Source: Leptospira kemamanensis
GTDB lineage: Bacteria; Spirochaetota; Leptospiria; Leptospirales; Leptospiraceae
Assembly: GCF_004769665.1 (NCBI RefSeq)
Contig: NZ_RQGG01000018.1
Location: forward strand, 114,631 to 178,630
Length of the DNA: 64,000 bases
Direction: 5' to 3'
Shown: in pieces, positions 9,382-18,000 of the stretch
Layout: every line of letters begins with the position of its first letter
Position numbering within the stretch: position 1 is the stretch's first letter
Translations under genes and position numbers: made by a program
The notes under the pieces: generated by a model
The model's input: the letters and a program-made list of their open reading frames with translations, nothing else
Database searches by the model: none
What the model was told of the DNA's origin: nothing

Positions 9382-11091
9382 ATGTTTTCGTTACGAAACA
9401 TATTTGTTTGTATTCTATCTGCCTATCTCATCGGATTACCGGTGTTTGCGCAGAACCGATATGCGTTGTTCATAGGAACGAACTACAAAGGGAACAAGGC
9501 AAAAATCCCTGAGTTGAATCTCTGTGAAGCCGATGCGAATTTTTTAAAAGAAAAAATCCAAAAAAAAGGTAACTTTAAGGATATCAAAGTCCTGTTAGGT
9601 GCCATGGTGACAAGGGAAAATGTCAAAAACGCGATCAGTCAACTTGGTAAAGTAGTTGGGAAAGAAGATTCGGTGTTTTTATACTTCTCTGGCCACGGGA
9701 TGTACATGAAAGATGCGAAAGCCAAAAATGGAATGCGTAACTACTTAATCTGTTATGATCGACCGCATATTTCTGATGAAGAACTGAATGAATTTTTAAC
9801 TGATATCAAATCTCCGAAAACCGTCCTTGTCATGGATTGTTGTTATTCGGGTGGAATTGCCAAAAAAGGGAAAAACACTCGTGGTGCCGCAGAAATCCCG
9901 ATTGCCCAAGGGAATGATGGGGTGGTTCGTCAAAACGCAGAGGACTATTTTTTCCAAGACAAAGCTGTTATTTCCTCTTCGGATGATGACCAAACTTCGA
10001 TCGAAGTGGGTGGAACCATCAATCACGGGATTTTCACTTACAATTTTGGGAATGCATTAGAAAAAGCCGACCTCAACAAAGACAGTGTGGTGACGGCCCT
10101 AGAAGCGTTCTTTGTGGCAAAAGAAGAAACTGTGAAAATGGCGCGCCAGTTCAACCATGAGCAAACCCCTCAAGTTTCGGGAAATGCAGCAGGGATTTTC
10201 CTTTCTGGATCTCCTACTCCACAAACCCCTCCGCCAAAACCACCCAATGTTGTTGTGAACGTTCCCATCACACCTGTGGAAACAACAACTCCGAATAACC
10301 AAACCACCACAACGACTCCCGTTGCACCAGAGCCACAACCGACTCCTGCAAACGAAACCACTGTGGTCATACCACCGATTACGGAAGTAGAGCCACCGGC
10401 ACCTCCTTCTATTTCCACTGGAAATATCCTCATTCGAACTTCCATCATCAAAGACAAAACCTATGGTGGAGCAGCAACGAAGTCTCCGTATGACCTTCTC
10501 AACAAACAAGGAAAACTCAAATCATCTCCTCCAGAAGAGAAGGTGAGAGCGATTAAGGTGCTTGTCGATGACCAGGAATACAAAGCGCAAGTCACAACGG
10601 AGAAATCGAAGATTTGGGGATCCATCACTCGGAACGGAACCCTAATCCCTGGTGATATCTATAATGTGAAAATTGACAACTTACCAGCGGGAGTTCACCA
10701 AATCGAAGTCCGTGCTGACAACTATCCCATCTACAAAACAGCTACCGCTGTGATCCCTAAACAAACGGTGACTGTAGATGCGATGAGTTCCATGGACGGA
10801 TTTGGAGCGATCAGAGGACGTGTGTTTTTCAAAACATTGGACAACCCCATTGAAAAACATCCCATCTATATGCCAACAGTTGTGTCCACAAACCAAATCT
10901 TTAAGGTCACAACGGACAAAGATGGATATTTTTGGTTTACCAACTTAAAACCAGGGAAATACGAAATCCGAGCTAGTTTCATGGAAGAAATGAAACTCGA
11001 AAACTCAGAGATCGTTGTGAAACCGGGGGAAGTGACTACGGTTGAGATCATCCTCAATAAAAAATTGAGTTATACCAAAACCAAATACTAA
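9382..11091 (+). CDS. Secreted caspase-like (peptidase C14) protein with C-terminal beta domains
   Basis: A signal peptide ends near LPVFA/QNRY. The caspase fold follows: RYALFIGTNY, the catalytic His in YFSGHG, and the catalytic Cys in VMDCCYSGG, where the second Cys fits the family position. Both dyad residues are therefore intact. A Pro/Thr-rich linker at about residues 275-350 leads into PEGA-like and carboxypeptidase-regulatory-like beta domains (LPAGVHQIEVRADNYP and KDGYFWFTNLKPGKYEI). ATG 9382 is preferred over ATG 9346 because it starts the signal peptide and has GAGG ten bases upstream. Family members usually cleave after Arg or Lys; the substrate is unknown. Expected location is the periplasm or outer face. 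Confidence 0.88.
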   Translation: MFSLRNIFVCILSAYLIGLPVFAQNRYALFIGTNYKGNKAKIPELNLCEADANFLKEKIQKKGNFKDIKVLLGAMVTRENVKNAISQLGKVVGKEDSVFLYFSGHGMYMKDAKAKNGMRNYLICYDRPHISDEELNEFLTDIKSPKTVLVMDCCYSGGIAKKGKNTRGAAEIPIAQGNDGVVRQNAEDYFFQDKAVISSSDDDQTSIEVGGTINHGIFTYNFGNALEKADLNKDSVVTALEAFFVAKEETVKMARQFNHEQTPQVSGNAAGIFLSGSPTPQTPPPKPPNVVVNVPITPVETTTPNNQTTTTTPVAPEPQPTPANETTVVIPPITEVEPPAPPSISTGNILIRTSIIKDKTYGGAATKSPYDLLNKQGKLKSSPPEEKVRAIKVLVDDQEYKAQVTTEKSKIWGSITRNGTLIPGDIYNVKIDNLPAGVHQIEVRADNYPIYKTATAVIPKQTVTVDAMSSMDGFGAIRGRVFFKTLDNPIEKHPIYMPTVVSTNQIFKVTTDKDGYFWFTNLKPGKYEIRASFMEEMKLENSEIVVKPGEVTTVEIILNKKLSYTKTKY

Positions 11092-11118
11092 CCAAAAGGT
11101 TCATTCGATTCCATTCAA

Positions 11119-11186
11119 ACACCCTAACAAAATGGTTGGGGTGTCTGAATTTTGCGGGAAGGCCCTCTAAGGAGGGTCTTTTTTTT
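11119..11186 (+). terminator. Tandem hairpins ending the caspase gene; the second has a T-run
   Basis: The first hairpin has 10-base arms at 11119-11128 and 11135-11144, with one G-U pair and a six-base loop, and no T-run. The second has arms GGCCCTC (11161-11167) and GAGGGTC (11172-11178) with a four-base loop, followed by eight T residues at 11179-11186, a standard intrinsic terminator. It closes the MBOAT-SGNH-caspase stretch. Confidence 0.85.
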
Positions 11187-11342
11187 CTTCCCTTCTTTCC
11201 CCATTCTCTTCTTCAGAAGACATCAATTGCCTTTTTAGCGAAAAAGAACATCAGTTAAGCGCCTCCGATACTCAAGTTTTCCCATCCAAAACTAAGGAAT
11301 CTCCCTCCAAAACGGAGTTTCAGAGTCGAAAATAGGCCAAAT

Positions 11343-11449
11343 GATTAATTTTAATCCAATAAAGATTAAAATTAATCCGAAATGAAAGAAATTTCATGGT
11401 TTGGGGTGGAAACGAAGTTTTTTTCCTCTTTTTACGATTGAATTTAATC
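11343..11449. promoter_or_regulatory. Three copies of the palindrome GATTAANNTTAATC (candidate operators)
   Basis: Copies lie at 11343-11356 (GATTAATTTTAATC), 11364-11377 (GATTAAAATTAATC) and 11436-11449 (GATTGAATTTAATC, one mismatch). The first two start 21 bases apart, two helical turns. The third starts 72 bases after the second, close to seven turns. Repeated dyads on one helix face are typical of a dimeric repressor or activator. They sit 77-183 bp upstream of the small exported protein at 11526. The remainder of the 11187-11525 gap holds a short ATGAAA/TTTCAT dyad at 11382-11397 and TATAGT and TATAAG candidate -10 boxes near 11470, but no gene. Confidence 0.55.
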
Positions 11450-11525
11450 CCCATTTTCGGAATTCTATAGTCATATAAGAAAAAGGGAATCGGAAAAAGA
11501 GGTTCCCAGATCTAGAGAGGATCAC

Positions 11526-11891
11526 ATGAAAACAACAAAAATAATCGCAACAGGGATCTTGGCAATGGGACTTGCAACAGCAAACCTACATGCTTTGGAC
11601 ACAAACGAAAGACTTGAACTTTTGGAAACTGCTATGATTGAACAAGCTAGCACTCCAGCGCAAAAGTCTGCTGTTTCAGAATACCTTGCGAACGTTGCAA
11701 AAGAAAAAACAGAATTGGCTCAAGCACTTCGTGAAAGAGCTGGGTCACCTCGTGGTGGTAAAATTCTTAGCCAAATGAACGAGAAGAAAGAACTTCTTCG
11801 CCGTGCAGATGCTCTTGAAAAAGAAGCTAAGAAATACCAAAATGTGTCTATGGATCTCCGTGCAGATTCCAAACAAGTAGCACAAAACTAA
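11526..11891 (+). CDS. Small exported helical protein of unknown function
   Basis: A 121-residue protein with a clear Sec signal peptide (MKTTKIIATG..., cleavage near NLHA/LDT), leaving about 98 residues of charged helix rich in Glu, Lys, Ala and Leu without cysteine. AGAGG lies five bases before the ATG. The mature part has heptad-like spacing (LAQALRERAG, KKELLRRADALEKEAKKY), so a coiled coil is likely. It is flanked by a long regulatory region and a strong terminator, so it is a single-gene unit, probably abundant or tightly controlled. I do not recognise the family and assign no function. Confidence 0.85.
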   Translation: MKTTKIIATGILAMGLATANLHALDTNERLELLETAMIEQASTPAQKSAVSEYLANVAKEKTELAQALRERAGSPRGGKILSQMNEKKELLRRADALEKEAKKYQNVSMDLRADSKQVAQN

Positions 11892-11894
11892 GCC

Positions 11895-11949
11895 ACTCAA
11901 TTCCAAATTGAGTATAGCGAGAAAGGTCAGGTTCGCCTGGCCTTTTTTT
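11895..11949 (+). terminator. Double-hairpin terminator after the small exported protein
   Basis: A perfect 8-bp hairpin (ACTCAATT/AATTGAGT, loop CCA) at 11895-11913 is followed ten bases later by a nine-base stem, AAGGTCAGG/CCTGGCCTT, with a TTCG loop at 11923-11944 and one G-U pair. The T-run covers 11943-11949. This is a strong intrinsic terminator that separates the gene from ftsQ. Confidence 0.88.
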
Positions 11950-11973
11950 ATGCCCTCAGGATAAATGCTTTCC

Positions 11974-11998
11974 AAAGAACCTAACTATGTGACATAAT
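11974..11998 (+). promoter_or_regulatory. Candidate ftsQ promoter giving a leaderless start
   Basis: Only 55 bp separate the upstream terminator from ftsQ, so a promoter is needed here. CATAAT at 11993-11998 fits a -10 box, and a weak -35-like TTTCCA lies near 11970-11975, about 17 bases before it. Transcription would then begin at about 12004-12006, at the ATG itself. No ribosome-binding site is present. Confidence 0.35.
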
Positions 11999-12004
11999 CA
12001 ATAT

Positions 12005-12736
12005 ATGGTTGACACCCCCCAAGAAATCAAAGAAAAACGATTTGGGCGTGTGATTCCGATCCTTCTTGTCCTTTCGGGACTTTTGGCTCTCGGTTTACTC
12101 TTTCGTTGGGGAAGACCAGTGAAACCAGTGGAACGTTTGGAGTGGGAAGGTTTACAATACCTAACTCCACCAGATGTTTTGGCCTTTATCGGGGTAGGTG
12201 GTGAATCACCAAACACGAATGAGTGGAAGGATTGGGAGAAAAAAATTTCCAATCACCCAAGGATCAAAAAAGTTCGAATCACAAGGGATCCAGATGGATT
12301 TTTACTGATTCATATAGAGGAGAAAGTTGCAGAATTTGTCATACATGTAGGTAGTTCTCTTTATGAAGTGGATGAAACATTAGAAATTTTATCCAAAGAT
12401 CAGGTCTTAAATACTCACTTAATTGTGATTAGTGGGCCATTTACTGTAGGGGAACAAAAACTAGAAGGCAGACAGATTTTTGATATCACCAAAGAAATGC
12501 GATATGCCCTTTCCCTTTACCCTGCACTATCCACTCGAATATCTGAACTCGTCGCAGAACGTGACGGAAATTATACTATGTATTTAAAATCACCCAAACC
12601 CATGAAAGTGTTTTTAGGTGATAAATTAGAACTCAATTTATTTCGTAAATTATATGCATCTCTTGCTTATATGGAAGCCGAGTCGATCCAAGCTGTTTCG
12701 ATTGATTTAAGAGGAGAAGACGCAGTTTACCATTAA
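12005..12736 (+). CDS. ftsQ: Cell division protein FtsQ/DivIB-like
   Basis: A 243-residue bitopic protein with a short basic cytoplasmic tail, one membrane segment (about 17-36) and a periplasmic part beginning with a POTRA-like domain ([21 protein letters not shown], then [24 protein letters not shown]). That is the FtsQ domain order, and the gene sits directly before ftsA and ftsZ as in many bacteria. FtsQ links the Z-ring to the later septal synthesis proteins. The sequence itself is weakly conserved, so the call rests on topology, the POTRA and the context. The ATG has no ribosome site; see the candidate leaderless promoter just upstream. Confidence 0.85.
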   Translation: MVDTPQEIKEKRFGRVIPILLVLSGLLALGLLFRWGRPVKPVERLEWEGLQYLTPPDVLAFIGVGGESPNTNEWKDWEKKISNHPRIKKVRITRDPDGFLLIHIEEKVAEFVIHVGSSLYEVDETLEILSKDQVLNTHLIVISGPFTVGEQKLEGRQIFDITKEMRYALSLYPALSTRISELVAERDGNYTMYLKSPKPMKVFLGDKLELNLFRKLYASLAYMEAESIQAVSIDLRGEDAVYH

Positions 12737-12737
12737 T

Positions 12738-13976
12738 ATGATAGAAGATGATTCACCCATCATAACTGCATTGGATTTAGGTTCTTCTCTGATAAAAGTT
12801 GTCATTGGACGACTGATGGGAGACCATGAAATTGAAATCATTGGAACGGGAGTTTATCCATCCGCTGGAATTAAAAACGGTTCCATCGTTAACATTGAAA
12901 CTACAACCAAGTCCATCATAGAAGCGTTTGGTGATGCTGAACTAATGGCGGGACAAGAAATCACTTCTGTTGTAGTGAATGTATCAGGAAAATCAGTACA
13001 TGGTTTTAATGAAAAAGGAATCATCGCAGTTACGAACAGAGAACGAATTGTAACAGAGATGGATATCATGCGTGTTGTGGAAGCGGCACAAGCAGTCCAT
13101 GTTCCCAATGACCAACAAGTCATCCATGTCTTAACCAAAGAATTCAAAGTAGACGACCAAGTGAATATCAAAGATCCAATAGGGATGACAGGTGTTCGTT
13201 TGGAAGCAGAAGTTCATATTGTCTCTTGTGGGAATACAGCACTCAATAATATTGATCGTTGTGTGGAGCAGGCAGGACTTCAACAAATGGATAAAGTACT
13301 TTCCAGTCTTGCATCTTCCGAAGCGATTTTAACAGCGGGGGAAAAGGACTTAGGTACAGCAGTGATTGATATTGGTGCTGGGATTTGTGACATCATCATC
13401 TATGTAGATGGTGGAATTGCTTTTTCTTCCGTAGTGCCTTTTGGTGGATTTCATATCACGAGTGATATTTCCATTGGTCTGAAAACCACTGTGGAAACCG
13501 CAGAAATCATCAAAAAACGTTATGGTCATACCAGAATTGATATGGTGGACCCAACTGAAAAATTCGAAATTCCATCCATATCAGGAAGGCCAGCACGATC
13601 TGTGTTTCGCCAAGAACTCGTTGAAATTTTAGAACCAAGGGTTCGTGAAATTTTAGAGATGATTGATCATGAACTAGTGCGTTCAGGATATAAGGCGAGT
13701 TTGGCGGGAGGAGTCATCTTAACTGGTGGAACATCCCTTTTACAAGGAATTGAAGCCACTGCCGAAGAAGTTTTAAGATTGTCGGTTGGTCGTGCAAAAC
13801 CAGCAGGCCTCAGTGGACTGGTAGAACGAATTGCAAGCCCCGAATACGCAACTGCTGTAGGTTTAATCAAATACAGTTCAAAAATACAAAATTTAGAGCA
13901 AAGAAACATGCATTCCGTATCTGACGGAGAAGGATGGATGAAGAAGGTTCGTCGTTGGATGGAGAATAATCTCTAA
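12738..13976 (+). CDS. ftsA: Cell division protein FtsA
   Basis: An actin-fold ATPase that anchors FtsZ to the membrane. At 412 residues it has the family length. Phosphate-binding loops are visible in [16 protein letters not shown] and in [15 protein letters not shown], and the adenosine motif in [16 protein letters not shown]. The inserted 1C region ([15 protein letters not shown]) is present. The C-terminus ends in a basic amphipathic helix ([15 protein letters not shown]), the membrane-targeting sequence. The gene follows ftsQ after one base and precedes ftsZ by ten, so the three are co-transcribed. Confidence 0.96.
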   Translation: MIEDDSPIITALDLGSSLIKVVIGRLMGDHEIEIIGTGVYPSAGIKNGSIVNIETTTKSIIEAFGDAELMAGQEITSVVVNVSGKSVHGFNEKGIIAVTNRERIVTEMDIMRVVEAAQAVHVPNDQQVIHVLTKEFKVDDQVNIKDPIGMTGVRLEAEVHIVSCGNTALNNIDRCVEQAGLQQMDKVLSSLASSEAILTAGEKDLGTAVIDIGAGICDIIIYVDGGIAFSSVVPFGGFHITSDISIGLKTTVETAEIIKKRYGHTRIDMVDPTEKFEIPSISGRPARSVFRQELVEILEPRVREILEMIDHELVRSGYKASLAGGVILTGGTSLLQGIEATAEEVLRLSVGRAKPAGLSGLVERIASPEYATAVGLIKYSSKIQNLEQRNMHSVSDGEGWMKKVRRWMENNL

Positions 13977-13986
13977 GGAAAAGTGA

Positions 13987-15177
13987 ATGTTATACCTAGA
14001 AGAAGAAAAAACTAGCCCTGCCATAATCAAAGTCATTGGAGTTGGTGGTGGTGGAATGAATGCCGTCACTCGTATGGTAAATTCTAAAATGACAGGTGTT
14101 GACTTCATTGTGATGAACACCGACGAACAAGTATTACTCAAATCTCCCGTAGAAGTCAAAATCCAATTGGGAAATAAAGTGACTCGTGGAATGGGTGCTG
14201 GTGGTGATCCAGAACTCGGAGAAAAAGCGGCCATTGAAGACAAGGAACGAATTGTTTCTGCTTTAAAAGGTGCAGACATGGTGTTTGTCACGGCAGGTAT
14301 GGGTGGTGGAACAGGAACTGGTGCTGCTCCGATCATTGCTGCCATTGCGAAAGAGCTCAAGTGTTTGGTAGTGGGAGTGGTAACGGTTCCATTTTCTTTT
14401 GAAGGCAAACGCCGTGCGGAACTTGCCAAACAAGGCATTGACCAACTCCGAGCCAATGTGGATACCCTTATCACGATTCGGAACGATTCTATTTTCCAAG
14501 TGGTAGATAAAAATACTCCTGTGGACATGGCCTTTCGAGTGATCGACGATATCTTGTTAAATGGGGTTCGCGGAATCAGTGACATCATCAATCATCCAGG
14601 GATCATCAATGTAGATTTTGCCGATGTGAAAACCATCATGAAAGATACGGGGGATGCAATCTTAGGTGTGGGGGAAGGTCGTGGTGATACTCGTGTTGCA
14701 GAAGCAGTGGAACAAGCCATCAATAATACCTTACTTGAAGATTCGAGTATCCAAGGTGCCAAATCCCTTCTCATCAATGTCACTGGTGGACATGATCTCA
14801 CCATTCATGAATGGAACGAAGTCTCTCAAATCATCACAGCACAAGCCGATCCCGATGCCAACATCATCATTGGACTCAATGAAGACCAAAACCTAACAGA
14901 TCAAATTCGGGTAACGGTGATCGCAACTGGATTTGCCAAAAAAGGAAAACAATACCAAAGGGAACAAAAGGTAGTGGGTGGAGAAGAATCCATCTCTCCT
15001 ATGGTTTATATCAAAAAATCAGAAGAAAAGGAATCTGGGTTCACGAGAGACCAAGAACCAACGAGAGGAATCCGCCAAACCAATCGCAGTTTTGGAGCAC
15101 AAAAACAATCCTCTCCCTTCCAAAATTATGGAGAAGATTACGATATCCCAGCGTTTTTAAGAAGGAAATCGGACTAA
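13987..15177 (+). CDS. ftsZ: Cell division protein FtsZ
   Basis: The tubulin-like GTPase of the Z-ring, 396 residues. The nucleotide-binding region opens with [14 protein letters not shown], and the tubulin signature [10 protein letters not shown] lies at about 107-116. NDSIFQVVD and the T7-loop region, with DFADVKTIM, follow. A variable linker of about 60 residues leads to the conserved C-terminal peptide [10 protein letters not shown], which binds FtsA and other partners. AAGGAAAAG precedes the ATG. It is the last gene of the ftsQAZ run; a hairpin overlaps its stop codon. Confidence 0.98.
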   Translation: MLYLEEEKTSPAIIKVIGVGGGGMNAVTRMVNSKMTGVDFIVMNTDEQVLLKSPVEVKIQLGNKVTRGMGAGGDPELGEKAAIEDKERIVSALKGADMVFVTAGMGGGTGTGAAPIIAAIAKELKCLVVGVVTVPFSFEGKRRAELAKQGIDQLRANVDTLITIRNDSIFQVVDKNTPVDMAFRVIDDILLNGVRGISDIINHPGIINVDFADVKTIMKDTGDAILGVGEGRGDTRVAEAVEQAINNTLLEDSSIQGAKSLLINVTGGHDLTIHEWNEVSQIITAQADPDANIIIGLNEDQNLTDQIRVTVIATGFAKKGKQYQREQKVVGGEESISPMVYIKKSEEKESGFTRDQEPTRGIRQTNRSFGAQKQSSPFQNYGEDYDIPAFLRRKSD

Positions 15178-15194
15178 GACAAAGGTCTTAGTCC
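15171..15194. terminator. Hairpin overlapping the ftsZ stop codon
   Basis: Perfect 10-base arms GGACTAAGAC and GTCTTAGTCC enclose an AAAG loop. The ftsZ TAA lies inside the 5' arm. Neither strand has a T-run after it, so it is either a weak bidirectional terminator between ftsZ and the converging lipoprotein gene or an mRNA 3'-end stabiliser. Confidence 0.55.
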
Positions 15195-15204
15195 AGAGGA
15201 AGGA

Positions 15205-16611
15205 TTAATTGGAATAAGAGCGAACCGAAACAAACAAAGGTTTGCCTTCTTCCACAACAATCTTTTTCGGAGCGTTTGTCACCACAGAACCGGGAGATTC
15301 CACTTTAAAGTCGTATTCTCCTGGAGCGAGTAAAACCCGTTTCACTTGGAAATTAGCTGGAATGGTTCGCCAACAACGTAAGTCAGGAGCAATGGTTTGA
15401 GAAACGGCAATCCCTGCCGCAGCGCCAGCCGCCACACGAATGAGGCTGGAAACGAGGTCATTGTTTTTCCCACGACCTCCTGACTCAATGGCACGAGCCA
15501 TCGCTTCCGAAGCAATGACTGCCGCGACAACCTTCACTGCAAGTGAAGTTAGGTTTTTTGTGATGAGAGCTTTGTAGTTCTCATTAAAATTATTCATCGC
15601 TGTTTCAGAATAATTATTCATGATATCGGAATAACCAACATCTACACCATTGATGTAGTATTTTTTGGGAAGGGAACCTTTGGGATCTCTTTCTTTGTAA
15701 ATTGGAATTGGATTTTCTGCGACGGATAAAGCAGCAATGGCACCTGCAAGAGAAGCACCTGCACCCTTCGCACGTAATCCACCTTCTACAGCTCCACGTA
15801 AGGCTACAGCAAAGTATTCATCTTGGATGAGTTTCCCACGAGACATCTTGATCGCAGATTTCCCTGCTTCATGGATGATGATGACTTCGGAAAGTTTTTC
15901 ATTTTCGGGAGAGGTTCTTTGCATGGAACGGTTGTAAGCTTGTAAACTAGACCGACCAGCTCCGTATCTGGATTTGTCTCCAGAGTCTCCTTCTTTTGCA
16001 GCTAACAAATATCTGTCGGCAATTAGGTTTTGGCTTTTGCCGATGAGTTGCTCCATGTTTTTGTATTGAACACGAGCATCATTGTAACGACCTAAGGATT
16101 CAGATACATAGGCATCAATTAACCTAGCAGCATTGTTTTGGCGGTATTCCGCGGCCAAAAAACGCATTTCTTTGAGTTCAAAATCCAAACGTCTAAAATA
16201 AATTTTAGCGTTATTGGTATCACCTTGTAGTAGGTAATTGTTCGCGATATAGAACTTAATCATTACCCTTTCAAAATCTTCCCCAGTATAATTGGATTCG
16301 TTGTCCGAAAGGATAAACGAAAGTCCAGACCGCGTCATACTGACTTTGATATTGTCAGAGATCTCTTCTGCTTCCTTAAACACTTTGTTGGAAGTGACGT
16401 AGTCACCTTTGGTATGAAAGATCATACCAGCTTCCATCAAAAATAGAAGTTTGTCCTTATTGGATGAACCTTCATATAGTTCTCGAATTTTAGGAATGGC
16501 AGAGTCATAGTTTTGACCGTAGTATGCCGATTCGGTTGCTTCAATGACTTTGTTGTAGTCACTGGCACAACCGAGAATGAAAAGAAAAAGAAAGAGAAAT
16601 GATTTTTTCAT
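15205..16611 (-). CDS. COG3014-like lipoprotein with TPR-type N-terminal half
   Basis: A 468-residue protein with a lipoprotein signal (MKKSFLFLFLFILGC, lipidated Cys15). The N-terminal half is helical with TPR-like repeats (YYGQNYDSAIPKIRELYEG, KGDYVTSNKVFKEAEEI, QGDTNNAKIYFRRLDFEL). A Gly/Ala-rich, glycine-zipper-like stretch follows (VAAGAAAGIAVSQ), then a beta-rich end with LAPGEYDFKVESPGS. This matches the COG3014 lipoprotein group, whose role is undefined. It lies 16 bp after the LpoB-like gene on the same strand, which hints at a shared cell-wall role. No ribosome site is evident before the ATG. Confidence 0.75.
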   Translation of the reverse strand: MKKSFLFLFLFILGCASDYNKVIEATESAYYGQNYDSAIPKIRELYEGSSNKDKLLFLMEAGMIFHTKGDYVTSNKVFKEAEEISDNIKVSMTRSGLSFILSDNESNYTGEDFERVMIKFYIANNYLLQGDTNNAKIYFRRLDFELKEMRFLAAEYRQNNAARLIDAYVSESLGRYNDARVQYKNMEQLIGKSQNLIADRYLLAAKEGDSGDKSRYGAGRSSLQAYNRSMQRTSPENEKLSEVIIIHEAGKSAIKMSRGKLIQDEYFAVALRGAVEGGLRAKGAGASLAGAIAALSVAENPIPIYKERDPKGSLPKKYYINGVDVGYSDIMNNYSETAMNNFNENYKALITKNLTSLAVKVVAAVIASEAMARAIESGGRGKNNDLVSSLIRVAAGAAAGIAVSQTIAPDLRCWRTIPANFQVKRVLLAPGEYDFKVESPGSVVTNAPKKIVVEEGKPLFVSVRSYSN

Positions 16612-16627
16612 GTAATGGTGGAAGGGA

Positions 16628-17206
16628 TTACCAACTAACCCCTTTGTTTCCTCTGACCGCTAATTTTCGATAGGATACCTTTTCTGACCAAACAGCAATG
16701 GTTGTTTCTACTTCTACAAGTTCGATGTTGATCGACTGTTCTACGATTTTTTCACCGTCAGAAGTAAACATGTTTTCATTGATTTCACAACGAACAAAGA
16801 AGTTAGGTGATTTCAGTTTTCCAATGGAAAGTCTGTTGGAAGTAAGGCCAGACAAACTGAATTGGATTTCGTTGAGAGACTGTTCTCTCGTTTTCGTACG
16901 AACTGTATAAATTTTGCTTTTGATGAGTTTGGAAACAAACGCGTTGTCAAACAGTTCGGTTTGGATTTGTTCCGAAGTGTCGTTACGTGTAGGGAAGTGT
17001 GCCACAAAAACACCTTCTTCATGTGGGTTTTCTTTGAAATACTCCCCAATTTGGCCTGCTAGTTTATCGGCCGCTTTGACCAATTCTTGGCTCGTAAGTC
17101 CACCTGAGTCGGAGATATAATCATCCGCATTGTCGAGCCTTTTAGGACTGGAACTGCATTGGAATAAGAATCCTACTAAGAGAAAAGAGAAGAGAATTTG
17201 TTTCAT
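16628..17206 (-). CDS. LpoB-like penicillin-binding-protein activator lipoprotein
   Basis: A 192-residue lipoprotein with signal MKQILFSFLLVGFLFQC (Cys17). The globular part carries the mixed alpha-beta pattern of the LpoB/COG3417 family: FVAHFPTRNDTSEQIQTELF, a conserved basic helix region, and a final strand set ELVEVETTIAVWSEKVSYRK. Known LpoB proteins reach from the outer membrane to switch on class A penicillin-binding proteins. ATG 17206 is chosen because it starts the lipoprotein signal; the frame is open to 17251. Assignment to the family is moderately sure; the partner PBP is not in the window. Confidence 0.7.
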   Translation of the reverse strand: MKQILFSFLLVGFLFQCSSSPKRLDNADDYISDSGGLTSQELVKAADKLAGQIGEYFKENPHEEGVFVAHFPTRNDTSEQIQTELFDNAFVSKLIKSKIYTVRTKTREQSLNEIQFSLSGLTSNRLSIGKLKSPNFFVRCEINENMFTSDGEKIVEQSINIELVEVETTIAVWSEKVSYRKLAVRGNKGVSW

Positions 17207-17241
17207 AACCCCATTTATATGGGGGATCGAAACATGTCTTG

Positions 17242-18000
17242 TCAATTCCAAAAATCCGATTTCAATTCCTCGATTTTAGAAGTAAGATAAAAAGTTTTTT
17301 CCTCTTCGGTCATTTCCTTCATTTCCCTTTCGTAAATGAGACTCACCACCTGACGGTAAAAATTTGGGCTTTCCCAAGTTTGGATGTCCCATTTTTCTTT
17401 TTGGTACAGTTCTTCTTTTTTCCTTAGGAAAATCCGTTTGCGTTCCCTTGCATAACTATAGGGATTTCTCTGAATGTAATCTTCCAAGTAGGAAACAAGA
17501 ATGGTTGGAGGAGTGGTTGGGTGTTTGGGAAAAATCAACTGGTGGATTACTCCAGGGAAGATCTCTTCTTTTAGACGGTTTACGGCCGTTAGTTTTTCAT
17601 AACTCGTAAGAGACGTAGAAGATTCAATCTCCTTACTTTTTTCTTTCCAATTCATGTAAGCAACATAAACTGCATAGAGGATATGTCCCCTTTCGTCCGG
17701 AAATTCCGAAAGTAGGTAACGATAGGTTTCGTCTCGATCCCCATTCCAGAGAAAGGATTCTTTCCCTCGCAGAGTTTCTAAAAAATCTCGTAAATCATTT
17801 GGATACCCTACACTTCCAAGGACCTCTGGACGATTTTGTAACCTCTTCCAATAGATCTCAGAACGCGAATCAAACGAAGATTCCTTGGGATCTGCATTGG
17901 TTTTTTTCAGAAAAAGGATATAGACAAGACTACCAAGTAAGAAGGAAAGTAGAATCGTGATGAGTAGGAGAATGGTAATTTTCTTTTTGTTTGTTGGCAT
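17242..18000 (-). CDS. Membrane-anchored helical protein, unknown
   Basis: A 252-residue protein with a short basic N-terminus (MPTNKKK) and one membrane segment (about 8-30), followed by about 220 charged, mostly helical residues rich in Lys, Glu, Arg and Tyr. No catalytic motif is evident. The all-helical body behind a single anchor recalls periplasmic chaperones or tethers, but that is only a resemblance. It precedes the LpoB-like gene by 35 bp on the same strand and probably leads that transcript. Its first 44 bases overlap the start of a divergent lipoprotein gene. Confidence 0.7.
   Translation of the reverse strand: MPTNKKKITILLLITILLSFLLGSLVYILFLKKTNADPKESSFDSRSEIYWKRLQNRPEVLGSVGYPNDLRDFLETLRGKESFLWNGDRDETYRYLLSEFPDERGHILYAVYVAYMNWKEKSKEIESSTSLTSYEKLTAVNRLKEEIFPGVIHQLIFPKHPTTPPTILVSYLEDYIQRNPYSYARERKRIFLRKKEELYQKEKWDIQTWESPNFYRQVVSLIYEREMKEMTEEEKTFYLTSKIEELKSDFWN

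Noticed and set aside
10099..10509. Open frames of 95-136 codons antisense to the caspase gene
   Set aside because: They mirror the Pro/Thr-rich linker on the other strand, are Gly/Val-rich low-complexity text, and have no ribosome site.
11343..11449. Fur or PerR box in the operator region
   Set aside because: The palindrome GATTAANNTTAATC lacks the GATAAT-type pattern of Fur boxes; the regulator is left unnamed.
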